Assembly (NCBI GenBank): GCA_030589835.1 | Contig: JAUUZS010000152.1 | Location: 1 to 8,657, forward strand | Length of the DNA: 8,657 nt | Direction: 5' to 3' | From: Cyclobacteriaceae bacterium | GTDB lineage: Bacteria > Bacteroidota > Bacteroidia > Cytophagales > Cyclobacteriaceae | Shown: positions 1-7,118 of the stretch, in pieces | How positions within the stretch are numbered: the first letter of the stretch is position 1 | Layout of the letters: every line of letters starts with the position of its first letter | Position numbers and translations under genes: made by a program | The notes under the pieces: model-generated | Database searches by the model: none | Told to the model about the DNA's origin: nothing | What the model saw: only the letters and a program-made list of their open reading frames with translations

Positions 1-1
1 A

Positions 2-1294
2 AAACAACATGTAAATGATACGATCCGGATGGGTTTTATTGGAGTAGGAAATAGAGGAAGTCAGCTGTTAAATTGGTTTCGAGATAACAAAGATGTAGAA
101 GTCGCCGCACTTTGTGATGTATATGCACCATACAAAAATCGAAACAGATCGAAGGTGGATAAAAGATACCTCAACGCCGGGAAAGTCCCCAAAATGGGCG
201 AAAATCTTGGAAACAAGGTAAAAAGGTATGAAGATTTCAGAGAGCTACTCGATCAGAAAGATATTGATGCCGTGTGCATCGCAACGCCGGATCATTGGCA
301 TGCCATTCAAGCTATTCAGGCTATGGAAGCAGGAAAAGATGTGTATGTAGAAAAACCATTAACCATTACCATCAAAGAAGGGCGTGAGCTGGTAGAAGCG
401 CAAAAAAGAACCGGTCAGGTATGTGCGGTAGGATTGAATAGGAGAGGATCTTCCATATATCAGCATTTGTCCAAAGAAGTGTCGAATGATTTAATAGGCA
501 AGGTCACCACAGCAAGAGCTCAACGAACCAGTAATATGTATCCTGATGGTATTGGACGATTGAGCCCGGAGCAACCACCAACCGATTTTAACTGGGACAT
601 GTGGCTTGGGCCAAGAGCAAAACGGGATTATCAGTATAACATCGCACCCTACTATTTCAGATGGTGGAAGGAATACTCCAGCCAAATGGGAAATTGGGGT
701 GTTCATTATATGGATGTTATCCGTTGGATGGTTGGAGAAAAGGCCCCTTCTGCCATTACAGCTCACGGGGGTAAATATGCGGTAAAAGATGACCGGAATA
801 TTCCCGATACCATGGAAGTGCTATTTGAATTTGATTCCGGAAGGATCATCAAATTCAGCATCCACGAAGCCAGCGGAGGTGGAGGCGTTAATGGAGGGGA
901 AATAGAACTTAACGGCACAAAAGGAAACCTAATCGCTGATCAAAACGGGTATAAGGTGTCACCATCCAAATCAGGACAATTTCAGTCCTGGAAGGAGTTG
1001 GTAGCTCCTGCCGAAGAGGAACTCCTGGGAAATGCAAAATTCGGAGACTTGGGCATAAAAGAAGATTCTTCGGCCAGGTTGGTGAGGAATTTTTTGGATT
1101 GTGTGAAATCAAAAGATGAACCGTGGTGCCCGATAGAAGAGGGCCATAGATCTACCTCGTTTGCTCACCTGGCAAATATTGCGCTCGAAGTCGGGGGCAG
1201 GATTGAGTGGGATGCGGAGAAAGAAAGAATCACCAATAATGACCAGGCCAATGAATTGCTGCATTACGAATACAGAAAACCCTGGAAATTATAA
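2..1294 (+). CDS. Gfo/Idh/MocA family oxidoreductase (5' end outside window)
   Basis: NAD(P)-dependent sugar or cyclitol dehydrogenase-like protein. The frame stays open to the window edge: codons 2-28 read KQHVNDTIR just before the Met at 29. In exported family members this is the usual sequence between a Tat signal and the Rossmann fold, so the Met at 29 is probably internal and a Tat signal is probably lost upstream (inference). Counting from that Met, the nucleotide-binding motif IGVGNRG is at residues 4-10, ATPDHWH at 85-91, the catalytic EKP motif at 108-110 (VYVEKPLT), and a GNWGVHYMD segment at 221-229 holds the His/Asp typical of the C-terminal alpha/beta domain. The PPTDFNWDMWLGP stretch around 183-195 is characteristic of the Bacteroidota/Planctomycetes subgroup. 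The stop lies one base before the next start, so the two genes are co-transcribed. Family assignment is secure; the substrate is unknown. Confidence 0.93.
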   Translation, partial: KQHVNDTIRMGFIGVGNRGSQLLNWFRDNKDVEVAALCDVYAPYKNRNRSKVDKRYLNAGKVPKMGENLGNKVKRYEDFRELLDQKDIDAVCIATPDHWHAIQAIQAMEAGKDVYVEKPLTITIKEGRELVEAQKRTGQVCAVGLNRRGSSIYQHLSKEVSNDLIGKVTTARAQRTSNMYPDGIGRLSPEQPPTDFNWDMWLGPRAKRDYQYNIAPYYFRWWKEYSSQMGNWGVHYMDVIRWMVGEKAPSAITAHGGKYAVKDDRNIPDTMEVLFEFDSGRIIKFSIHEASGGGGVNGGEIELNGTKGNLIADQNGYKVSPSKSGQFQSWKELVAPAEEELLGNAKFGDLGIKEDSSARLVRNFLDCVKSKDEPWCPIEEGHRSTSFAHLANIALEVGGRIEWDAEKERITNNDQANELLHYEYRKPWKL

Positions 1295-1295
1295 T

Positions 1296-2243
1296 ATGGA
1301 AAACAGACGGGAATTTATAAAAAAGGCAGGTTTGGCAGGAGCAACCTTGCCTTTTATCCAATCAAACGTATTTGGTGGAATTCAAAATCATCAAAAATCC
1401 ACGCCTCCTATATGCTATTTCACCAAGCATCTTCAATGGCTGAATTTCGATGAATTAGGAATGGCTCTTAAGGAGGCTGGCTTTGATGGCGCCGATCTTA
1501 CGGTAAGACCGGGAGGCCATGTGGAACCGGAACAGGCAGGTTCTGTTCTGCCAAAAGCAGTGCAAGCCCTTCAAAAGCACGGAATTTCCATGCCAATGGT
1601 AGTTGCAAAAATTTCAGACGCAAAGGCCAAAGGAGTGGACGATTTGCTGAAAGCGCTTTCCGATAATGGCGTGCAACACTACAGGATGGGCTACTTGAAT
1701 TATGACCATTCCATCTCCATTCAAAAAAACATTGATATTTTTCATGATACATTAAAAGGCCTCGAAGAAAAAAATGCCAAATACAATATTTGTGGAGGGT
1801 ATCAGAATCATGCAGGAATCCGACTCGGAGCATCCATTTGGGATTTATGGCTATCACTTAAAGGATTGGACCGCAGATACATCAGCTGCCAATTCGACGT
1901 GCGGCATGCGGTATTTGAGGGAGGAAGATCCTGGGAAAATGATTTCAGGTGCATCAAGAATTTTATCAGAACTACTGTGGTCAAGGACTTTTATTGGGAA
2001 AAGAACGATAAAGGAAGCTGGACAAATCACAATACGCAGATGGGGGAAGGAATGGTGGATTTTGAAACCTATTTTAAAATTTATCATGAGCTCAAGATCG
2101 ATGGCCCGATTTCCAACCATTCGGAATATGCATTGATTACAAAAGAGGAAAGTAAACTTCCCAAAAAGGAAAAAATGAAAATTGCCATAAAAAGGCTTCG
2201 GCAGGATGTGGACTATACAAAAAAATATTTATACCAGAAATGA
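1296..2243 (+). CDS. Tat-exported TIM-barrel sugar phosphate isomerase/epimerase-like protein
   Basis: A 315-residue protein of the xylose-isomerase-like TIM-barrel (AP endonuclease family 2) superfamily, whose members isomerise or epimerise sugars and keto-sugars with a bound divalent metal. I chose the ATG at 1296 because it gives a twin-arginine leader at once (NRREFIKKAGLAGA, residues 3-16). The longer frame from 1161 only adds 45 out-of-frame residues of the preceding gene. Family-like motifs are YQNHAG (169-174), QFDVRH (199-204, likely metal-binding Asp and His), VVKDFYW (228-234), GEGMVDF (250-256) and NHSEY (274-278). It starts one base after the oxidoreductase stop and overlaps the next start by four bases (ATGA), indicating translational coupling in one operon. 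A plausible role is acting on the keto product of the oxidoreductase (inference). Some relatives are called hydroxypyruvate isomerase-like or IolE-like; the exact reaction cannot be told. Confidence 0.87.
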   Translation: MENRREFIKKAGLAGATLPFIQSNVFGGIQNHQKSTPPICYFTKHLQWLNFDELGMALKEAGFDGADLTVRPGGHVEPEQAGSVLPKAVQALQKHGISMPMVVAKISDAKAKGVDDLLKALSDNGVQHYRMGYLNYDHSISIQKNIDIFHDTLKGLEEKNAKYNICGGYQNHAGIRLGASIWDLWLSLKGLDRRYISCQFDVRHAVFEGGRSWENDFRCIKNFIRTTVVKDFYWEKNDKGSWTNHNTQMGEGMVDFETYFKIYHELKIDGPISNHSEYALITKEESKLPKKEKMKIAIKRLRQDVDYTKKYLYQK

Positions 2244-3661
2244 AAGTATTAAATAAGCATATATCGCGAAGAACATTTGTAAAATCTGCCTCCCTGGCAA
2301 CCTCATCTTTGATGGCAGCGCCCTTACTGAATTCATGTGATGCCAATGGAAAGGTGGATAAAGAAATTACCATTTCTCATGTCAACAGCAATTTCGAGCG
2401 TGAACCCCTGGTCAGGCCTTTTGGCTTCAAGGGAGGGTATATGTCAGAGATTTGGCAAACCATTTCCTTACTTCAATCGGAAGTCGGAAATAAAGGATTG
2501 GGATTGGATACCCAAAATGTACTTTGGTCCGATGCTAAAGTATTTGCCAATAATTCTGAAGCTGCAGGAAATGCCCTGATGTACACCATCACGGAACGTG
2601 CCATGCAGATGGTAAAAGGGATGAAATTTACCACACCACTGGATTTGCAAGAAGCCATATTGGATGAACTTTATGCATATGCGCAGAAAGTGACTTCTAA
2701 TTCAGACTTGAGAATGACCTTTGCGCTCAATGCGCTGGTTGGCCTGGATAATGCAGCATGGATGCTCTACGCAAAAGAAAACGGGTACGATAATTTTGAC
2801 CAGCTGATCCCACAAGCTTATCGTCCGGCACTCTCAAATAAACATGATAAAGTTGCAAGTATTCCATTGATGGCATACAATATTCCCATCAGTGAAATAA
2901 CTGAGGCCGTGGATAATGGCTATTTTTTCATGAAAATAAAAATTGGCCAGCCTGGCACGCAGCAGGAAATGCTGGAAAAAGATAAGGCCAGATTAACGGC
3001 AATCCACAAAGCTATTGGAGACAAAAGAACCACCTACACCAAGGACGGAAAACTACCCTATTATTTTGACGCCAATGGAAGATATGAGAAAAAGGAGACT
3101 TTACTTAAACTATTGGATCACGCAAAGCAGATAGGGGCGTATGACCAAATTGCAGTCATTGAAGAGCCATTTCCTGAACATGCAGAAATTGACGTCCACG
3201 ATATAGAAATTCGCCTGGCCGCTGATGAAAGCGCACACACAGACAAAGATGCACTAGTGCGAATAGAAATGGGCTACGGGGCAATAGCCTTGAAAGCCAT
3301 CGCAAAAACCATGAGCATGACCATGAAAATTGCCCAGGTAGCACATGAAAAAAAGGTGCCGTGTTTTTGTGCCGACCTTACGGTAAATCCGATCTTGGTG
3401 GAGTGGAACAAGGTGGTCGCTTCGCGGCTCGCTGCATTTCCCGGTTTAGGGGGCATGGGTTTGATGGAAACAAATGGACACCAGAACTACCTTAACTGGG
3501 AGCAAATGCGAACCTTCCATCCATCTCCTGAGTCTGAATGGGCAAATACTAAAGATGGGGTTTTCAATCTTGGAAAGGATTTTTATAAAAATAGTGGTGG
3601 AATACTGGAAGCTTCAGATCACTACATGAAATTGGTGATGCCGCCATTTGAAAAGAGCTGA
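2240..3661 (+). CDS. Tat-exported enolase-superfamily enzyme, MLE-type (racemase/dehydratase-like)
   Basis: A 473-residue member of the mandelate racemase/muconate lactonizing enzyme family. It begins with a strong Tat motif, SRRTFVK (residues 9-15), a short hydrophobic core and Cys33 in LLNSC, a non-ideal lipobox that may anchor it as a lipoprotein. The catalytic set is complete: KxK at Lys232/Lys234 (MKIKIG), metal ligands Asp277 (YYFDANG), Glu308 (VIEEPF) and Asp329 (AADES), and Lys352 (IALKA) 23 residues after the third ligand, as in the MLE subgroup. Such enzymes take the proton alpha to a carboxylate and then epimerise, eliminate water or open a lactone. Neither a His/Asp dyad of mandelate racemase nor a known specificity motif is evident. 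The start overlaps the upstream stop (ATGA). Sugar acid, amino acid derivative or dipeptide are all possible substrates. An N-terminal export signal is unusual, as most characterised relatives are cytoplasmic. Confidence 0.9.
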   Translation: MKVLNKHISRRTFVKSASLATSSLMAAPLLNSCDANGKVDKEITISHVNSNFEREPLVRPFGFKGGYMSEIWQTISLLQSEVGNKGLGLDTQNVLWSDAKVFANNSEAAGNALMYTITERAMQMVKGMKFTTPLDLQEAILDELYAYAQKVTSNSDLRMTFALNALVGLDNAAWMLYAKENGYDNFDQLIPQAYRPALSNKHDKVASIPLMAYNIPISEITEAVDNGYFFMKIKIGQPGTQQEMLEKDKARLTAIHKAIGDKRTTYTKDGKLPYYFDANGRYEKKETLLKLLDHAKQIGAYDQIAVIEEPFPEHAEIDVHDIEIRLAADESAHTDKDALVRIEMGYGAIALKAIAKTMSMTMKIAQVAHEKKVPCFCADLTVNPILVEWNKVVASRLAAFPGLGGMGLMETNGHQNYLNWEQMRTFHPSPESEWANTKDGVFNLGKDFYKNSGGILEASDHYMKLVMPPFEKS

Positions 3662-3687
3662 AGGAGTAATTATTTATAGAAAATTTT

Positions 3688-3696
3688 TACATTTAA
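3688..3696. repeat. Left target-site duplication of MITE-like element
   Basis: TACATTTAA lies immediately left of the terminal inverted repeat and is repeated exactly at 3827-3835, immediately right of the other terminus. If the element starts at the A of position 3696, the duplication is 8 bp; otherwise it is 9 bp. Both lengths are usual for several DDE transposase families. Confidence 0.6.
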
Positions 3697-3826
3697 CCCA
3701 TAGTGTGAATTAATTTTTTTGCATAAAATCAATAATATACGTCGTTACGAGCATCGGGTGCTAATCTCTAACAGATTGCCGTAAGTTCCGCATTCGCTAT
3801 GAAGTAAGTTAATTCACACAACGGGC
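3696..3826. mobile_element. MITE-like non-autonomous element, ~131 bp, with TIRs and target duplication
   Basis: The left end CCCATAGTGTGAATTAA (3697-3713) and the right end TTAATTCACACAACGGG (3809-3825) are inverted copies matching at 15 of 17 positions, with the inner 11 bp perfect. The same 9-mer TACATTTAA lies directly outside both ends, as expected for a target-site duplication. The interior has no reading frame of note but folds further: TTACG at 3745-3749 with CGTAA at 3780-3784, enclosing AGCA/TGCT at 3750-3753/3759-3762. Short length, terminal repeats, flanking duplication and absence of a transposase together fit a MITE or an internally deleted insertion sequence. The insertion sits between the catabolic operon and the symporter and could carry a promoter or terminator. 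I cannot assign a transposon family. An alternative is a long mRNA-level hairpin unrelated to transposition, but the direct repeat argues against that. Confidence 0.62.
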
Positions 3827-3835
3827 TACATTTAA
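3827..3835. repeat. Right target-site duplication of MITE-like element
   Basis: An exact second copy of TACATTTAA (first copy at 3688-3696), directly outside the right terminal inverted repeat. The bases beyond the 9-mer differ on both sides (T versus C before it, C versus T after it), so the identity stops where a duplication would. Confidence 0.6.
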
Positions 3836-3895
3836 TAGTTTCCGTATTCTACTAAAATGATATAAACCAATATTAACATACTTCAACAAGCAATT

Positions 3896-5467
3896 ATGAA
3901 GTCGTTACAGTTATTAGATTACATCGTTTTTGGTTCTTATTTTATACTTGTCATCGGGATTGCGCTGTATGTTTCCCGCAAGCCAAAAGGCCATAAGCGA
4001 AATGCAGAAGATTATTTTTTAGCCGGGCGCTCCCTTCCCTGGTGGATCATCGGAGCATCGCTCATTGCCTCCAACATTTCTACCGAGCAAATAATTGGCA
4101 TGAACGGGACTGCTTTTGAAAGTGGAATAGCGGTAATATCGTACTCCTTGATCGGAGCATCAATTACCATTCTGATTGTAGGAAAATATTTCCTTCCCAG
4201 GTTCCTGCAAAGTAAAATTTACAGTATGCCAGAGTTTTTGGAGAAGCGGTATGATAAGCGGGTAAGTACCACAATGAGTGTTTTCTGGATATTGGTGTAC
4301 ATTTTTGTAAATCTTACTTCTGTGATGTCGCTTGGCGCCATTACTTTGAATGCTGTTTTGGGCATACCAATAATATATAGCGTAATTGCCCTTGCAGCGA
4401 TTTCGGCGATTTATACCATTTATGGTGGTTTGTCTGCTGTGGCATGGACAGATTTTGTACAGGTTGGCGTTTTGATTTTGGGAGGATTGGCGGTGGTCTG
4501 GCTGGGTCTTTCTCAAATAGCTGAGAATAATGGGGGGCACGGTATGATAGCAGGTTTTAATCAATTATTGGAATTACAGCAAGATAAGTTCCATGCCGTT
4601 TTACCAATGGATCACGAAGAATTGCCCTGGACAGGTGTTTTTTTTGGAGGTCTTTGGATTGCAGCGTTGAGTTATTGGGGGTGTAATCAGTATATTATTC
4701 AACGGGCGTTAGCGGCGAAAAATATCAGTGAGGCTCAAAAAGGATTGCTTTTTGCCTCTTTTCTATCCATAGTTGTTGCCATAATCATTGTCCTGCCGGG
4801 CGTAATAGCCAGTGATTTATATACAGATTTAATCCAATCCCGTGATGAAGCATTTCCGGTGCTGATCAGGGAATTATTGCCAGTAGGTTATTCGGGTCTC
4901 GTCATCGCTGCTTTGATTGCCGCAATCATTTCTTCTTTAAATTCCATGTGCAATAGTGTAGCCACAATTTTCACCATGGATGTATATCGAAACCAGATTC
5001 ATAAAAACGCCACCGATACTGAATTGATTAAGGTCGGGAGGTGGGTCACGGCAATCGCATTGATCTTAGCAGTAATCGTTACCCCGGCCGTAGCTTCTAT
5101 GGGAAAATTATTTTCATTCATCCAGGAATATACAGGATTTGTGACGCCGGGTGTTTTGTGTATTTTCTTACTAGGACTTTTCTGGAAGCGCACCACCTCA
5201 ACCGCAGCCCTATGGTCGGTATTGCTCACCATTCCAATTTCTGTTGTTTTCAAAGTAGTTTTTCCTGAGCTGGCATTTTTAGACAGGATGATGATGACAT
5301 TTTTGATTTTAGTTATCCTGGCCATTGGGATCAGCTTGAGAAATAACTATGTTTTCGAAGTTAAAATCCGAGAGGATACCATCAGCACGAAATCATCAAC
5401 TATTTTTAATATTGGCGCCTTGGTTATTCTTGTTTTGATTTCAGTATTTTACATTATTTTTTGGTAA
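3896..5467 (+). CDS. Sodium:solute symporter (SSS family, SGLT-like)
   Basis: A 523-residue inner-membrane transporter of the SSS family, which couples Na+ entry to uptake of sugars, sugar acids, cyclitols or amino acids. Hydrophobic segments cover nearly the whole length, about 13-14 helices, starting with residues 8-26. Hallmarks are DYFLAGRSLPWW (39-50) followed by the ASLIASNIS helix (54-62), YGGLSAVAWTDFVQ (176-189), and AAIISSLNS (342-350), whose serines 346/347 correspond to the conserved Na+-site serines of vSGLT-type carriers. The start gives the first helix at once; no clear Shine-Dalgarno is present, as is common in Bacteroidota. The gene follows the exported enzyme operon after 234 bp occupied largely by the MITE-like element, and precedes the dioxygenase by 140 bp. 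It probably imports the product of the exported enzymes (inference). Sequence similarity by eye is to the SGLT-like branch; the substrate is not determinable. Confidence 0.93.
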   Translation: MKSLQLLDYIVFGSYFILVIGIALYVSRKPKGHKRNAEDYFLAGRSLPWWIIGASLIASNISTEQIIGMNGTAFESGIAVISYSLIGASITILIVGKYFLPRFLQSKIYSMPEFLEKRYDKRVSTTMSVFWILVYIFVNLTSVMSLGAITLNAVLGIPIIYSVIALAAISAIYTIYGGLSAVAWTDFVQVGVLILGGLAVVWLGLSQIAENNGGHGMIAGFNQLLELQQDKFHAVLPMDHEELPWTGVFFGGLWIAALSYWGCNQYIIQRALAAKNISEAQKGLLFASFLSIVVAIIIVLPGVIASDLYTDLIQSRDEAFPVLIRELLPVGYSGLVIAALIAAIISSLNSMCNSVATIFTMDVYRNQIHKNATDTELIKVGRWVTAIALILAVIVTPAVASMGKLFSFIQEYTGFVTPGVLCIFLLGLFWKRTTSTAALWSVLLTIPISVVFKVVFPELAFLDRMMMTFLILVILAIGISLRNNYVFEVKIREDTISTKSSTIFNIGALVILVLISVFYIIFW

Positions 5468-5482
5468 TGTGAGTATGCAATA

Positions 5483-5502
5483 TTGATTAATGATTGAATC
5501 AA
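5483..5502 (+). terminator. Weak AT-rich hairpin after the symporter gene
   Basis: TTGATT (5483-5488) pairs with AATCAA (5497-5502) across an 8-base loop, 16 bases after the symporter stop. No uninterrupted T-tract follows, so termination is doubtful. The rest of the 140-bp gap is AT-rich and must hold any promoter of the dioxygenase gene; I see no clear TAnnTTTG element in it. Confidence 0.2.
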
Positions 5503-5607
5503 GATATAATTTGTTTTAAATATGATTTGGCTTCAAACAATATTATAAATGTTAAGTTTTTTGTAATGTATCAATTTCCTATTTGAACCATTATTAAAAC
5601 TAAACCC

Positions 5608-6492
5608 ATGACCCAAACAAAAGATTTATCTAAAATCCACGGATTGATTGGCGATATGTTTCAATGGCCTAAAAGCAAATCTGAATGGAACGAGTACAGA
5701 TTGACTGAAGAACAAGTCTCTTTTTATAATGAAAATGGATATTTACCTAATATTAAAGTATTGGAAGCGTGGCAAGTAGATAAGTTAGTTGCCGAGCTTG
5801 CCGAAATTCTGGATCCGGCCCACCCGGGCCATGACTTGTTTTATGAATTCCATAGCAATGAATCTGCAGATGCTGATTCCGTATTGTTTCATTCGCTGGG
5901 TCATTGGAGAATCACCGAAGGTTTTCATGATGTGATCTGGAATCCCGCTTTTGTAATGGCGGCAAGTCAATTACTTGGAAATAAAGCCGTGCGATTCTGG
6001 CATGATCAATTGTTTTGTAAACCCGCAAAGCATGGCGGAGTAGTTGCCTGGCACCAGGACTATTCATATTGGACAAGAACCCAGCCCATGCAGCATCTCA
6101 CCTGTTGGGTGGGCCTGGATGATTCATCAAAAGAAAATGGTTGCATTCATTATATCCCCAAAAGTCATAGATGGGGCCTATTGGATAAGCCCGATTTGGC
6201 AGGTGATTTGGAAGGGCTGAATGAATTTCTTACCGCAAATCAGCAAGAAGGGTTCAAGAACAAAGTGGCCGTAGAAATGCCCAAAGGATATGCTACCTTT
6301 CATCATCCGCTGACGGTTCATGGATCATATGCAAATAAATCTGAAAGATCGAGGAGGGCTTTTGTACTCAATGCGTTTGCAGATGGCACCAACTCCAACA
6401 GCCATGAGCCACTTCTGCAAGGAGTAAATGTTATTCCAAAAGGATCAAAGATGGAAGGCCGGTTTTTTCCATTGGTGTTTGAAAGAAAATAG
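5608..6492 (+). CDS. Phytanoyl-CoA dioxygenase (PhyH) family 2-oxoglutarate/Fe(II) oxygenase
   Basis: A 294-residue oxygenase, a usual length for the PhyH family, which hydroxylates small molecules using 2-oxoglutarate, O2 and Fe(II). The facial triad is visible: His149 and Asp151 in AWHQDYSYW, and distal His238 in LTVHGSYANKS. Arg249 or Arg250 (SRRAFVLN) lies 11-12 residues after the distal His, where the 2-oxoglutarate carboxylate is bound. The central part (HLTCWVGLDDSSKENGCIHYIPKSH, interrupted here as residues 163-187) is the typical double-stranded beta-helix core with the 'NGC/NGxL' turn before the P-x-SH element. There is no signal peptide, so it is cytoplasmic, unlike the exported enzymes upstream. 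It begins 140 bp after the symporter, so it may have its own promoter. A role in hydroxylating or demethylating the imported compound is inference; bacterial PhyH relatives also make hydroxylated osmolytes and secondary metabolites. Confidence 0.9.
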   Translation: MTQTKDLSKIHGLIGDMFQWPKSKSEWNEYRLTEEQVSFYNENGYLPNIKVLEAWQVDKLVAELAEILDPAHPGHDLFYEFHSNESADADSVLFHSLGHWRITEGFHDVIWNPAFVMAASQLLGNKAVRFWHDQLFCKPAKHGGVVAWHQDYSYWTRTQPMQHLTCWVGLDDSSKENGCIHYIPKSHRWGLLDKPDLAGDLEGLNEFLTANQQEGFKNKVAVEMPKGYATFHHPLTVHGSYANKSERSRRAFVLNAFADGTNSNSHEPLLQGVNVIPKGSKMEGRFFPLVFERK

Positions 6493-6578
6493 GTTCTTCC
6501 CGGAGTTTAATGGAAGATAATAAAATGTGTCAGAAGTCGCCAGCCTACCTGCGAGGCATGGAATTACATTATATATTG

Positions 6579-6660
6579 CTCCGGAATCGCTTCCATCACC
6601 GAAAAGTGATTTCCGGAGGCTACGGAACCGCTTCCTTCATCGAAAAGTGATTACCGGAGG
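6579..6660. repeat. Two tandem 41-bp repeats with internal hairpins
   Basis: Units 6579-6619 and 6620-6660 are adjacent and match at 36 of 41 positions. Each contains a small hairpin GGAA-nCGC-TTCC and a second one, TCA(C/T)-CGAAAA-GTGA. The C-to-T change in unit 2 keeps pairing as a G-U wobble. In unit 1 the ends also pair, CTCCGGAA (6579-6586) with TTCCGGAG (6611-6618). Both ends read CCGGAGG. There are no spacers, so this is not a CRISPR array. Confidence 0.8.
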
Positions 6661-6676
6661 ATACATTTCCAGGTTT

Positions 6677-6724
6677 ACAGCGTGGTTTGCCTTGCCGTAG
6701 TCTACAGCAGGACAAACCAACTGT
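6677..6724. repeat. Imperfect 37-bp palindrome (6683-6719) with outer arms
   Basis: TGGTTTG (6683-6689) pairs with CAAACCA (6713-6719), and pairing continues inward to the centre at 6701, with 15 Watson-Crick pairs, one G-T wobble and two mismatches out of 18. Outside, ACAG (6677-6680) can pair with CTGT (6721-6724) across a small bulge. It lies 185 bp past the dioxygenase stop. A long stem like this could be a REP-like element, a transcript-end structure or a transposon-end relic; no strong T-tract follows. Confidence 0.65.
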
Positions 6725-6830
6725 GTTTTGTAGTAAGGGGAGGTCTTTTTAAACCAATTATGAAGGTACTGCGACAGATATTACCGTAAGCAGGTGTACT
6801 TCGTATGGAATTAGTGTGGTCTTGCATGTT

Positions 6831-6854
6831 GCTTGATTTTATGCTAAAACAAGC
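6831..6854. repeat. Short hairpin
   Basis: GCTTG (6831-6835) and TTTTA (6837-6841) pair with TAAAA (6845-6849) and CAAGC (6850-6854), with a single bulged A at 6836 and a 3-base loop. No T-tract follows on the + strand and its role is unknown. Confidence 0.4.
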
Positions 6855-6954
6855 TGGTAAAATTGATTTATAATTTGCAAGTCCTATAAAAATAATAGCG
6901 TCATCAACGCAGTATATCCTGCATTGCCGCATAGGTTTAAAAAAAATAATGAGT

Positions 6955-6979
6955 AGATTCGATACGAATTTGATTTTTT
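6955..6979 (+). terminator. Possible weak terminator
   Basis: ATTCG (6957-6961) and CGAAT (6965-6969) form a 5-bp stem, extendable to seven pairs with one wobble (6955-6971), over a 3-base loop. It is followed within a few bases by a run of T at 6974-6980. The stem is short, so the call is tentative. It could end transcription arriving from the dioxygenase side. Confidence 0.3.
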
Positions 6980-7084
6980 TACACCCTACTCCTTGATTTT
7001 TAGACCTATTTTGAGTGGGAAGGAGAAAATCATCATAATACGGAACTATACCTTGCATAAAATGAATGACTGGCATAAAAGAAA

Positions 7085-7114
7085 TATATGCACCTTTTCA
7101 AAAAGGTGCATATA
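7085..7114. repeat. Perfect 30-bp palindrome (14-bp stem, 2-base centre)
   Basis: The arms TATATGCACCTTTT (7085-7098) and AAAAGGTGCATATA (7101-7114) are perfect inverted copies around a 2-base centre. It ends 32 bp before the start of the small secreted-protein gene, so it would lie in the 5' leader of that mRNA or in its promoter region. Read on the minus strand the stem is followed by TTTCTTTTATG, so it could also end transcription in that direction. The core GGTGCAT recurs at 7127-7133. Confidence 0.75.
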
Positions 7115-7118
7115 CTGG

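Noticed and set aside
29..1294. ATG at 29 as the true start of the oxidoreductase
   Set aside because: The frame is open to the window edge and the preceding codons (VNDTIR) fit the linker before the Rossmann fold in exported members, so this Met is probably internal.
1161..1295. Longer start for the TIM-barrel protein
   Set aside because: It would overlap the upstream gene by about 130 bp, and the added residues hide the Tat signal, which begins properly at 1296.
3740..3830. Integron attC site in the MITE-like element
   Set aside because: The core GTTRRRY/RYYYAAC pair is not present in the right arrangement, and the flanking 8-9 bp duplication fits transposition better.
1498..5325. Minus-strand and alternative-frame open frames inside the catabolic genes
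   Set aside because: They are shadows of strongly supported + strand genes and show no family motifs.
6579..6660. CRISPR array
   Set aside because: Only two directly adjoining copies, no spacers and no cas genes.
6702..7076. Minus-strand 124-codon frame
   Set aside because: No recognisable motif, no ribosome site seen, composition unlike a normal protein, and it spans several palindromes in a non-coding region.
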